Below, piece after piece: positions 1 to 4,976 of a stretch of 9,293 nucleotides of DNA. Made by a program: the position numbers and the translations under genes. The first letter of the stretch is position 1, and each line of letters starts with the position of its first letter. Source of the stretch: Candidatus Omnitrophota bacterium (lineage in GTDB: Bacteria; Omnitrophota; Gorgyraeia; Zapsychrales; Zapsychraceae); assembly GCA_018062515.1 (NCBI GenBank), contig JAGOSC010000073.1, positions 1 to 9,293 of the forward strand, written 5' to 3'. The notes under the pieces were generated by a model, which saw nothing but the letters and a program-made list of their open reading frames with translations, searched no databases and was not told the origin of the DNA.

Positions 1-8
1 CATATATA

Positions 9-323
9 CTATTGCACTAAATTTACATCATCAAGAGGAATTTCATAAATTATTTTCTGCCGCTTTTTTTTAGGAGCGGCTGCTAATTTATTTTCGGATT
101 TAGGAGCATCAAAATCCATATCTGATTCATCTTGAATTCGGGAATTGTTACGTGGCGGTTTACTCAATTGTGCAGTTTGAAGCGGATTAGCCGGCGCAGT
201 GATTTTCCGGGTGTCCTCCATCTCACTCGACACCCAGGTATTAGCCATAAAAATAATGCAGCCCGTCATGACGACAATGATAATCAGCGTGTTGGCTATA
301 TTGTTTTGTTTAGCCTTCTTCAT
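9..323 (-). CDS. Small single-span membrane protein, unknown (104 aa)
   Basis: I do not recognise a family. The N-terminus MKKAKQNNIAN is basic and short, followed by one hydrophobic segment at about 12-30 (TLIIIVVMTGCIIFMANTW). The remaining 70 residues are polar and Pro/Lys/Asp-rich with a basic KKKRQK patch near 86-91, and look largely disordered. The layout suggests a bitopic inner-membrane protein with its tail in the periplasm. GspC/PilP-type proteins and inner-membrane components of pilus systems can start this way, but no HR- or PDZ-like region is visible and the protein is short. Its start overlaps the PilX-like stop by one base (TAATG) with a good ribosome site, so it belongs to the minor-pilin operon. 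It terminates at 9, next to the window edge, and nothing after it can be judged. Confidence 0.7.
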   Translation of the reverse strand: MKKAKQNNIANTLIIIVVMTGCIIFMANTWVSSEMEDTRKITAPANPLQTAQLSKPPRNNSRIQDESDMDFDAPKSENKLAAAPKKKRQKIIYEIPLDDVNLVQ

Positions 324-2026
324 TAAGTACCTTCCTGCCAAATCATTTTGTCCGTGATATCATTTGTAAAAGCAATAAATGTGTTGAGCGAGGGGAAATA
401 TGGCGGCGCGTTTCCGACGGCCATACGGTCGTCGTAAACGAAATTACGGCCATATCCGGATATTTGCGTACCAGTACCTCCGTTAAACTGACCGAAGGCT
501 CCATAAAAATTCTGGATGACTCCACCTAATAATGTTGCGACGCCACGACTGCCAACCGATGTGTTGGTATAATCATCGACGGCCAATATTCCACTCTTGG
601 CGAGAATTGTCCCATGCACTTCCACATTATTCGGAGCTGCTGTTCCAATGCGGACGTTCCCATTCCAAGTAACCAACCCTAACAGATTTTCGGAAGTGGC
701 TGGGACACTCGGTGGAATATAACCGGTTGTACCAGGTGTGCCCGTCGCCGGAGTATAACTTTGATATTTAAGATTATTGGTGATGATCATATCATTATTA
801 CTTGAAATTGTTACCGGCGTATCTTGTTGAACTGTTCCGGATAAACTACTGATATTTCCATGCACGTAAATGGCCGTGCCCACACCATCCACTCCATCGG
901 GAGCTCCACCATAAGTTACTGTTGAGACTCCGACGTGATTGACTGTCGTTTGATGTGTTGATCTGTTGACTGTAATAATCTTTTGCGTTCCCCCTTGAAC
1001 AACATTGTAAACTTGATTTCCGCTTCCATCGACGGACAAAGTGACATTACCATTACCTTGAACATATATCCCACCGGTAAGGCTTGTTCCATTGTTGGGA
1101 ACATATACGCCGTTTGAAGAAATAGTTGCCGTTCCCCTAACTTGATCAACATAATTTGCCTGAACGGAAGCTGAGGATAAAGAAATAGCGCTGGCATTAC
1201 GGGTAAATCCGGAATTAAACGTCGGGACGTCGATCGTACCATTATGATAATCATTTAAAAGAATAGGTGAACCGCCATTATAGAAACGTGCCATAGGATC
1301 CACTTGGGCTACCACTCCATCAAAAATCCCGCTGGGATTCATCGCAATATTATATCTTCCGTTGGTATGCAAAGGCCCAGCAAAATTTGTTTTATCGGTA
1401 AACCAAACGTTCGTGGTTCCGTCGGGCAATGTTTGCTGATTCGTAAATAATGCGTATTTTGCGAAATTGTCTCTCTGAACACGCACCGTAAAATCCCCGG
1501 ACAAAACAACATCTTTATCCAATCCATTGGCGGCCCCACTGGCTACAATCCTGTAATTAAAAGGAAAGTCCCAAGAGTCCGCTGTAACCGTAACAGGATC
1601 CGTTTTTTCAGAAATTCTAATGTCATATTGATAATTTCCACCACCCAATGCAGCGGATTGAATATAGTTGGCATCCGTGCCAGTCAATGTCAAAACCGGT
1701 ACACCACTATTCTTTGCATAATTGATTAAGAAGGTTATCCCGTCATGAGCTGTCACATAACTCCTCGTTTGTGACACAAGCGTTGACGGGTTTGTTGCGT
1801 TAACTGTATTAAGCATATGAGTATTGATGATTGTGTCTAATCCATCTAAAGCGGCTTTTGAACCAGCTTCAGCTATATAAAAGGACTTGGCCATGTCCAA
1901 TTCTTTTTGAACAATTCTGCTTTCATAGACGGACCGAAGAATAAAAACCGCGCTCATCCCTAAAAGAACGACAACAACAAATAACGATACAATTAATGCA
2001 ACCCCTTTTTCATTATTCATTTTCAT
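323..2026 (-). CDS. Large PilX-like minor pilin with DUF4900-like region (567 aa)
   Basis: The N-terminus MKMNNEKG followed by VALIVSLFVVVVLLGMSAVF matches the PilX N-terminal style: a Gly8 cut site, no Glu at +5, a hydrophobic helix to about residue 31, then a helical segment ending SFYIAEAGSKAAL (48-60). PilX and GspK subunits typically lack Glu5 and sit at or near the fibre tip. Beyond this the protein is far longer than classical PilX (roughly 200 aa). It carries YALFTN (191-196) and NFAGPLHTNG (214-223), which I associate with the DUF4900 family, then a long Gly/Asn/Thr-rich, beta-strand-rich region to the C-terminus, plausibly a beta-helix or adhesive head. Translation starts 4 bp after the pilW-like stop. 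The stop TAA overlaps the next ATG by one base. Function as tip adhesin or secretion cap is inference. Confidence 0.8.
   Translation of the reverse strand: MKMNNEKGVALIVSLFVVVVLLGMSAVFILRSVYESRIVQKELDMAKSFYIAEAGSKAALDGLDTIINTHMLNTVNATNPSTLVSQTRSYVTAHDGITFLINYAKNSGVPVLTLTGTDANYIQSAALGGGNYQYDIRISEKTDPVTVTADSWDFPFNYRIVASGAANGLDKDVVLSGDFTVRVQRDNFAKYALFTNQQTLPDGTTNVWFTDKTNFAGPLHTNGRYNIAMNPSGIFDGVVAQVDPMARFYNGGSPILLNDYHNGTIDVPTFNSGFTRNASAISLSSASVQANYVDQVRGTATISSNGVYVPNNGTSLTGGIYVQGNGNVTLSVDGSGNQVYNVVQGGTQKIITVNRSTHQTTVNHVGVSTVTYGGAPDGVDGVGTAIYVHGNISSLSGTVQQDTPVTISSNNDMIITNNLKYQSYTPATGTPGTTGYIPPSVPATSENLLGLVTWNGNVRIGTAAPNNVEVHGTILAKSGILAVDDYTNTSVGSRGVATLLGGVIQNFYGAFGQFNGGTGTQISGYGRNFVYDDRMAVGNAPPYFPSLNTFIAFTNDITDKMIWQEGT
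330..336 (-). promoter_or_regulatory. Ribosome binding site deciding the start of the last gene
   Basis: AGGAAGG lies 6 nt before the ATG at 323, inside the last codons of the PilX-like gene. This favours ATG 323 over the longer in-frame ATG at 341, whose codons would run through the ribosome site itself. Confidence 0.8.
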
Positions 2027-2030
2027 TGGA

Positions 2031-2720
2031 TTACCCCCTATTTCTTAAGAACACGGCAATATTATCAGTCATTGTAATCGTTCTTCTCTTAATGGACGTA
2101 CCTAAAGCAGTTGCGGTGATTGTAATCTCAGTATTATTATTATTCAGTACTGTTTGAAAATTAGAAATCCTTTGCGCGAGAATATCCGTCCTGACTACTG
2201 CATCGGCCGCATTACGAACCCGTCGTTCAAGCTGATTATTGTTGTTAAGTGCATACTCTAAATAACTATAATCAACAGTTGAACAATCATTATCGGCATC
2301 CATGCACGTTGAACTTGTACAGCCCCAAGTAAGTGGCGCGCCCCAATTAGCCACGTTACCATTGCTATCAATAATCGAATCTCCTGATTCGCAAATAACG
2401 GGCATAAAAAATTTAATAACATCTGAACTATTAACACCGGTGTTATTGTTAATGGTGACCATCATACTTCCGGCACTATTCGAACCGGTTTCTCTTAGCT
2501 CTTTTGACACTTTTTCCAAAGCTAATCTTAAATTTTGCTGCAGCTCAATTTGTAAGGACGTAGTACCCCAACTATCCTGCCCAGCCGCCATCGACATATA
2601 CACTCCGCCCATCATCGCAATAAAAATCGCTATGGCTACCATGAGCTCAGGAATGCTGAATCCCATGTTGGAATTCAAATTTACATATCTAGATTTTTTT
2701 AAATAATTATTAGTCATCAT
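2031..2720 (-). CDS. PilW/GspJ-like minor pilin (229 aa)
   Basis: Prepilin-like protein with an unusually long leader of 20 residues ending NMG, cut before Phe21. The mature FSIPELMVAIAIF has Glu at +5 (residue 25) and a hydrophobic helix to about residue 46. FSIPELMVA is the common N-terminus of PilW-type minor pilins, and the region NLRLALEKVSKELRETG at about 63-79 follows the same family style. Four cysteines (110, 134, 139, 146) sit around an acidic CMDADNDC stretch, suggesting disulfides. Three Asn runs occur (about 91-93, 159-162, 193-196). The gene overlaps the end of the pilV-like gene by 11 bp in an ATGATGACTAA arrangement; ATG 2720 or 2717 could be used. Its last codons supply the GGGGG ribosome site for the next gene, 4 bp on. 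Confidence 0.85.
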   Translation of the reverse strand: MMTNNYLKKSRYVNLNSNMGFSIPELMVAIAIFIAMMGGVYMSMAAGQDSWGTTSLQIELQQNLRLALEKVSKELRETGSNSAGSMMVTINNNTGVNSSDVIKFFMPVICESGDSIIDSNGNVANWGAPLTWGCTSSTCMDADNDCSTVDYSYLEYALNNNNQLERRVRNAADAVVRTDILAQRISNFQTVLNNNNTEITITATALGTSIKRRTITMTDNIAVFLRNRG

Positions 2721-3180
2721 ATCTATACGTCACCAGTTGAACAGGAGAATCAATGATTCCGTTCCCGTTTGTATCTTCACCAGGATCAAGGTTTCCATCT
2801 AAGTCTACGTCTTCTCCTACAAATAAACCATTCTTCTGCCTCCAGCAATACGAAACGGTTATTTGAGCCAGGCTAGGATTAACAAGGGTCACATAGGAGA
2901 CTCCGGCCGAAGTACCACCGCCAAACGGGAAAAAAGCCACGCGGTGATAATTAGTAACTAATTGACTAAAATTGCCATTATTGATGACTTCCATTCTTGT
3001 TTTTGAAACTCGGATGGCATTTGATTTATTTCGAGACATTTCGTTGAGCTCCATACATTTTATGTAGGTGACCAGTATTCCGACAAAAGCGAGGACCATA
3101 ATTACTGCCGCAATCATTACTTCGACTAAAGCAAATCCTTTATTTCCTTTTATTTCATGTCTGAAATTTAATTTTTTCAT
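2710..3180 (-). CDS. PilV/GspI-like minor pilin with calcium-loop-like motif (156 aa)
   Basis: Prepilin-like protein with leader MKKLNFRHEIKGNKG, predicted cut between Gly15 and Phe16, mature start FALVEVMIAA with Glu at +5 (residue 20), and a hydrophobic helix to about residue 40. FALVEVMIA is the usual style of PilV/GspI minor pilins. The C-terminal domain contains an acidic loop at 124-144 (DVDLDGNLDPGED, then TNGNGIID) whose spaced Asp/Asn/Gly residues resemble EF-hand or thrombospondin-type-3 calcium loops. Two cysteines (42 and 112) are present. The start at 3180 has a weak ribosome site, 22 bp after the strong hairpin that follows the pilin. Its 3' end overlaps the next gene by 11 bp, implying coupling. 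PilV versus GspI is not resolved. Confidence 0.85.
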   Translation of the reverse strand: MKKLNFRHEIKGNKGFALVEVMIAAVIMVLAFVGILVTYIKCMELNEMSRNKSNAIRVSKTRMEVINNGNFSQLVTNYHRVAFFPFGGGTSAGVSYVTLVNPSLAQITVSYCWRQKNGLFVGEDVDLDGNLDPGEDTNGNGIIDSPVQLVTYRYDD

Positions 3181-3201
3181 AATTTCACATAATCCATACC
3201 C

Positions 3202-3243
3202 AAGAAAGGGGGACTCAATACTTTATTGATGCCCCCCTTTCTT
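3202..3243 (-). promoter_or_regulatory. Strong stem-loop between pilin and minor pilins
   Basis: AAGAAAGGGGG (minus strand 3243-3233) pairs perfectly with CCCCCTTTCTT (3212-3202), and an inner TCAATA/TATTGA stem closes a 3-nt loop. This makes an imperfect 17-bp hairpin interrupted by a small internal loop. No T-tract follows on either strand, so it is not a classical intrinsic terminator. A partial attenuator or a 3' stabilising stem for pilin mRNA, ending 22 bp before the pilV-like start, is likely. Confidence 0.8.
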
Positions 3244-3271
3244 GACTAACAGACTGAACTAACTACAACAA

Positions 3272-3673
3272 TTACGGTGTTAAAACGCCACCTGTTGCAA
3301 TTGTAAACACTGTCGTACCTGAAGTACCAAGCGTTACAGGAGAAGCCGTGAAGGTATAAGCACCCGCATTCATGGTTGTACAAGCAAATGTATAACCACT
3401 TCGCGCGACGCCATCACAGAAATCTTCTTGCAAGTAAGGCGGGGTAGCCCCTGTCAATGAAGACATGTCCAATGGATAACTACCATTGTTCGCTGTGGCG
3501 AAGGTTTCAGATGACGTTGACAATGTACGTAATGTACTTTGTGCTAATGCGTCGTTAGCTGAAAGTTTAGCTCTCAGTAAATTCGGGATCGCGATAGCGG
3601 CCAGTAGAGCGATGATCGCGACTACGATCATAATTTCCACCAGCGTAAAACCTTGTTTGTTTAGTTTCTTCAT
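3272..3673 (-). CDS. Type IV pilin-like major subunit (133 aa)
   Basis: Prepilin expected to be the main fibre subunit. The leader MKKLNKQG is cut by prepilin peptidase between Gly8 and Phe9. The mature FTLVE start has the conserved Glu at +5 (residue 13) for methylation and assembly pairing. The hydrophobic assembly helix runs to about residue 30 and contains the helix-breaking Pro of AIPNLL, continuing amphipathic to about 60. The C-terminal domain of about 70 residues is Thr/Ser/Gly-rich and has two cysteines (86 and 98), a possible small disulfide loop. The length suits a short PilA or GspG-like pilin; the helix reads more like PilA, and I do not see a GspG calcium-site signature. It has its own promoter region and riboswitch, separate from the upstream machinery genes, and is followed by a strong hairpin. 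Major status is inferred from the ribosome site and leader. Confidence 0.93.
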   Translation of the reverse strand: MKKLNKQGFTLVEIMIVVAIIALLAAIAIPNLLRAKLSANDALAQSTLRTLSTSSETFATANNGSYPLDMSSLTGATPPYLQEDFCDGVARSGYTFACTTMNAGAYTFTASPVTLGTSGTTVFTIATGGVLTP

Positions 3674-3679
3674 TTCATT

Positions 3680-3686
3680 CCTCCTT
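3680..3686 (-). promoter_or_regulatory. Strong ribosome binding site of the pilin gene
   Basis: AAGGAGG lies 6 nt before the ATG at 3673. It fixes the start there, giving MKKLNKQGFTLVE with a short basic leader. An in-frame ATG at 3700 would lie upstream of this site and add nine residues untypical of prepilin leaders. This is the best Shine-Dalgarno in the window, fitting a highly expressed fibre subunit. Confidence 0.9.
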
Positions 3687-3693
3687 GGGATTA

Positions 3694-3778
3694 GAGCCAA
3701 CAGCTACATATGACCCAGCGGAGAAGATAAGAAAATGACGTTTGATCATTTGCTGAATTATTTGTAACCTATTGGCTC
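3694..3778 (-). repeat. Long inverted repeat in the pilin 5' leader
   Basis: The arms 3763-3778 and 3694-3708 are complementary. GAGCCAA pairs perfectly with TTGGCTC; the pairing continues for three more bases with one G-U, then after a small internal loop TACA pairs with TGTA. About 54 nt lie between the arms. As RNA this closes a large stem-loop whose 3' foot ends 7 nt before the AAGGAGG ribosome site. It could stabilise pilin mRNA, affect translation, or be a DNA site for a dimeric regulator. Confidence 0.5.
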
Positions 3779-3801
3779 GATTAAAATTAAATAACGTCTA
3801 A

Positions 3802-3830
3802 ATTCTACACATGTATTTAATTACCGTCAA
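3802..3830 (-). promoter_or_regulatory. Candidate proximal pilin promoter downstream of the terminator
   Basis: On the minus strand, TTGACG (3830-3825) and TAGAAT (3807-3802) are exactly 17 bp apart, each one mismatch from sigma70 consensus. The site lies 28 bp after the terminator T-tract and about 130 bp before the pilin start codon. RNA starting here would lack both aptamer and terminator. It stands in an AT-rich stretch, so a chance match is possible. Confidence 0.6.
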
Positions 3831-3857
3831 TCGAATATCCATTTTTTTCAAAAGAGC

Positions 3858-3892
3858 AAAAAAAAACCTATTTTCCATCCGGAAAATAGGTT
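3858..3892 (-). terminator. Intrinsic terminator of the riboswitch expression platform
   Basis: A perfect 12-bp stem (3881-3892 with 3865-3876, AACCTATTTTCC pairing GGAAAATAGGTT) with a GGAT loop is followed directly by seven T residues on the minus strand, nine counting the end of the stem. It is oriented against transcription from the distal promoter and lies about 185 nt before the pilin start codon. It would therefore stop leader transcripts before the gene unless the riboswitch prevents it from forming. Confidence 0.92.
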
Positions 3893-3894
3893 AT

Positions 3895-3914
3895 GGTATC
3901 TTTCTTTAGATACC
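3895..3914 (-). promoter_or_regulatory. Spacer hairpin between aptamer and terminator
   Basis: GGTATCT and AGATACC form a perfect 7-bp stem with a 6-nt loop. It begins immediately after the aptamer and ends two bases before the terminator stem. It is probably part of the expression platform: its 5' arm directly follows the 3' side of P1 and could extend, or compete with, P1 pairing. The switching direction cannot be read with confidence from sequence. Confidence 0.7.
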
Positions 3915-4000
3915 TGGACTCGGCAACTGGCTACCCTTGCTTACGCGGAGGGCCCTTTAGCTTTGTGTCCCAACCTTTCGGATGGTTTACCTTTGTCACT
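3915..4000 (-). ncRNA. GEMM-I (cyclic-di-GMP-I class) riboswitch aptamer
   Basis: Read on the minus strand, the conserved GEMM-I core is present in order. AAAGGTAAACC is followed by a P2 stem capped by a GAAA tetraloop (CCATCC-GAAA-GGTTGG, one U-U mismatch). Next come GGGACACAAAGC, then GCTAAAGGGCC opening P3, and GGGTAGCCAGTTGCCGA closing it. GAAA loop, CAAAGC, the purine-rich GCTAAAGGG segment and GCCGA match the class consensus as I remember it. Aligned by hand to the Vibrio Vc2 aptamer, the ligand-contacting position 20 is G, which favours c-di-GMP over the cGAMP-selective variant that carries A. P1 is weak (about 3 bp, GAC with GTC). The aptamer lies between a strong promoter and an intrinsic terminator, upstream of the pilin gene. 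Class assignment is confident; ligand choice is less so. Confidence 0.9.
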
Positions 4001-4023
4001 TGGACAAATCGTACTACAATCGA

Positions 4024-4052
4024 AGTATAACACCTGTCTATTCAACTGTCAA
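4024..4052 (-). promoter_or_regulatory. Distal pilin promoter, near-consensus sigma70
   Basis: On the minus strand, TTGACA (4052-4047, perfect -35) and TATACT (4029-4024, one mismatch) are spaced 17 bp apart. It begins 12 bp after the stop of the coiled-coil gene. Transcription should start near 4017, so the riboswitch aptamer begins within about 20 nt of the 5' end of the RNA. This is the strongest promoter match in the window, and its position relative to aptamer and terminator supports it. Confidence 0.85.
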
Positions 4053-4063
4053 ATAAGTCGAAA

Positions 4064-4972
4064 TTAATTGTGAGCGGACTGATCAAACTTTTTTAGATTT
4101 TCTTCCGCGCGGTTAACCTTTTCCTTAAGAACATTATTCTCTTTTTCCATAAAATGTAGATTATCCCCTAAAAGATCAATTTCTTCTTCCGTAATATTAA
4201 AATCTATCCTTTTTTCATGTATTTTATTGTTTGCCTCTTTTAAGACTCCATCTAATGAATCTCCTTCAGTCCGCAACTCTGAGATTTCTTTATTGATCTC
4301 TTCGATTAATTTTGCGTTTTTGCCATCCATACCCTCAAGGTCTGTCGATATTTCCTTTTTGTTCGCTTCGGCTTTCTCGTAATAATCCGTCAATAAAGTG
4401 ACTTTCTGCTTAAGCAATGCGTTTTTTTCTTTTAAAATATCTAAACGTCCTAATGACTTAGAATGATCTTTATTAAAAGCTTTAATCCGGTTTTGCAAAT
4501 CTTTTACAGAAGCTTGAAGAACGGCCAACTTCACTTCCTCAGGTTCAGCCGGGGCAACCTGCTTGTCTTGTTCCTGCATGATAAGTTTATTCAGCTGTTG
4601 AATCTCGCTAGTGACCAAAGCCACTTCTTTTAAAAGCTTTTCTTCTTCCTGAGATTTTGAAATCATTCTTTCTTCAAGTTTAGGCCAAACAGCATTTTCA
4701 GCGCGTAATTGAATATCTTTGTTTCTCTCTTGGCCATACGGAGCACTCATTTGTTTTTGATATGATTCTATTTTCATTTCCAAAACATTTAATTCAGATT
4801 TAAGCCAATTATTTCTTTCCGCCATGTCTTGTGCGCTTTGCCTAAGTCCATTGAGACTTATGGATAGTGAATCTTGAGACGGCACATGCCAATCTGTTTC
4901 AGCAAACACTGCTTTGACCAGCATGACAGCTGTAATAAAAACAAAAATAATTATATTCAATTTTCTTTTCAT
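4064..4972 (-). CDS. Secreted coiled-coil protein of unknown function (302 aa)
   Basis: I do not recognise a family. The N-terminus is a typical Sec signal peptide: basic MKRKLN, a hydrophobic core at about 7-23, and a likely type I cut after AVFA (residue 24). The mature part is almost all helix-forming and charged, with Glu/Lys/Leu-rich heptad-like stretches at about 37-75, 85-140, 145-205 and 210-298. It has no cysteine in the mature part and no lipobox, so a soluble periplasmic rod or tether is the simplest reading. It starts 4 bp after the GspF/PilC stop with no obvious Shine-Dalgarno, suggesting coupling, and it is the last gene before the pilin regulatory leader. Its place between platform and pilin resembles where alignment proteins (PilN/PilO, GspL/GspM) sit in other systems. 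It lacks their N-terminal transmembrane plus ferredoxin-like layout, so that role is only a guess. Confidence 0.85.
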   Translation of the reverse strand: MKRKLNIIIFVFITAVMLVKAVFAETDWHVPSQDSLSISLNGLRQSAQDMAERNNWLKSELNVLEMKIESYQKQMSAPYGQERNKDIQLRAENAVWPKLEERMISKSQEEEKLLKEVALVTSEIQQLNKLIMQEQDKQVAPAEPEEVKLAVLQASVKDLQNRIKAFNKDHSKSLGRLDILKEKNALLKQKVTLLTDYYEKAEANKKEISTDLEGMDGKNAKLIEEINKEISELRTEGDSLDGVLKEANNKIHEKRIDFNITEEEIDLLGDNLHFMEKENNVLKEKVNRAEENLKKFDQSAHN

Positions 4973-4976
4973 AAAT

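Noticed and set aside
1..3. ATG on the minus strand at the left edge as the next gene start
   Set aside because: Only the codon itself is inside the window and no ribosome site precedes it.
324..341. Longer start of the small membrane protein at 341
   Set aside because: The ribosome site AGGAAGG at 330-336 lies inside the extension and serves ATG 323, which also makes the TAATG overlap.
2302..2706. Plus-strand open frame of 134 codons opposite the PilW-like gene
   Set aside because: Its hydrophobic look comes from the antisense of the pilin helix; the minus-strand gene has clear prepilin features.
3674..3700. Longer pilin start at 3700 adding MALIPRRNE
   Set aside because: The strong AAGGAGG at 3680-3686 is inside this extension and correctly placed for ATG 3673, and the shorter leader fits prepilin peptidase substrates.
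3915..4000. cGAMP-selective (GEMM-Ib) reading of the riboswitch
   Set aside because: By hand alignment the discriminating position is G, as in c-di-GMP aptamers. The alignment is manual, so the cGAMP reading is unlikely but not excluded.
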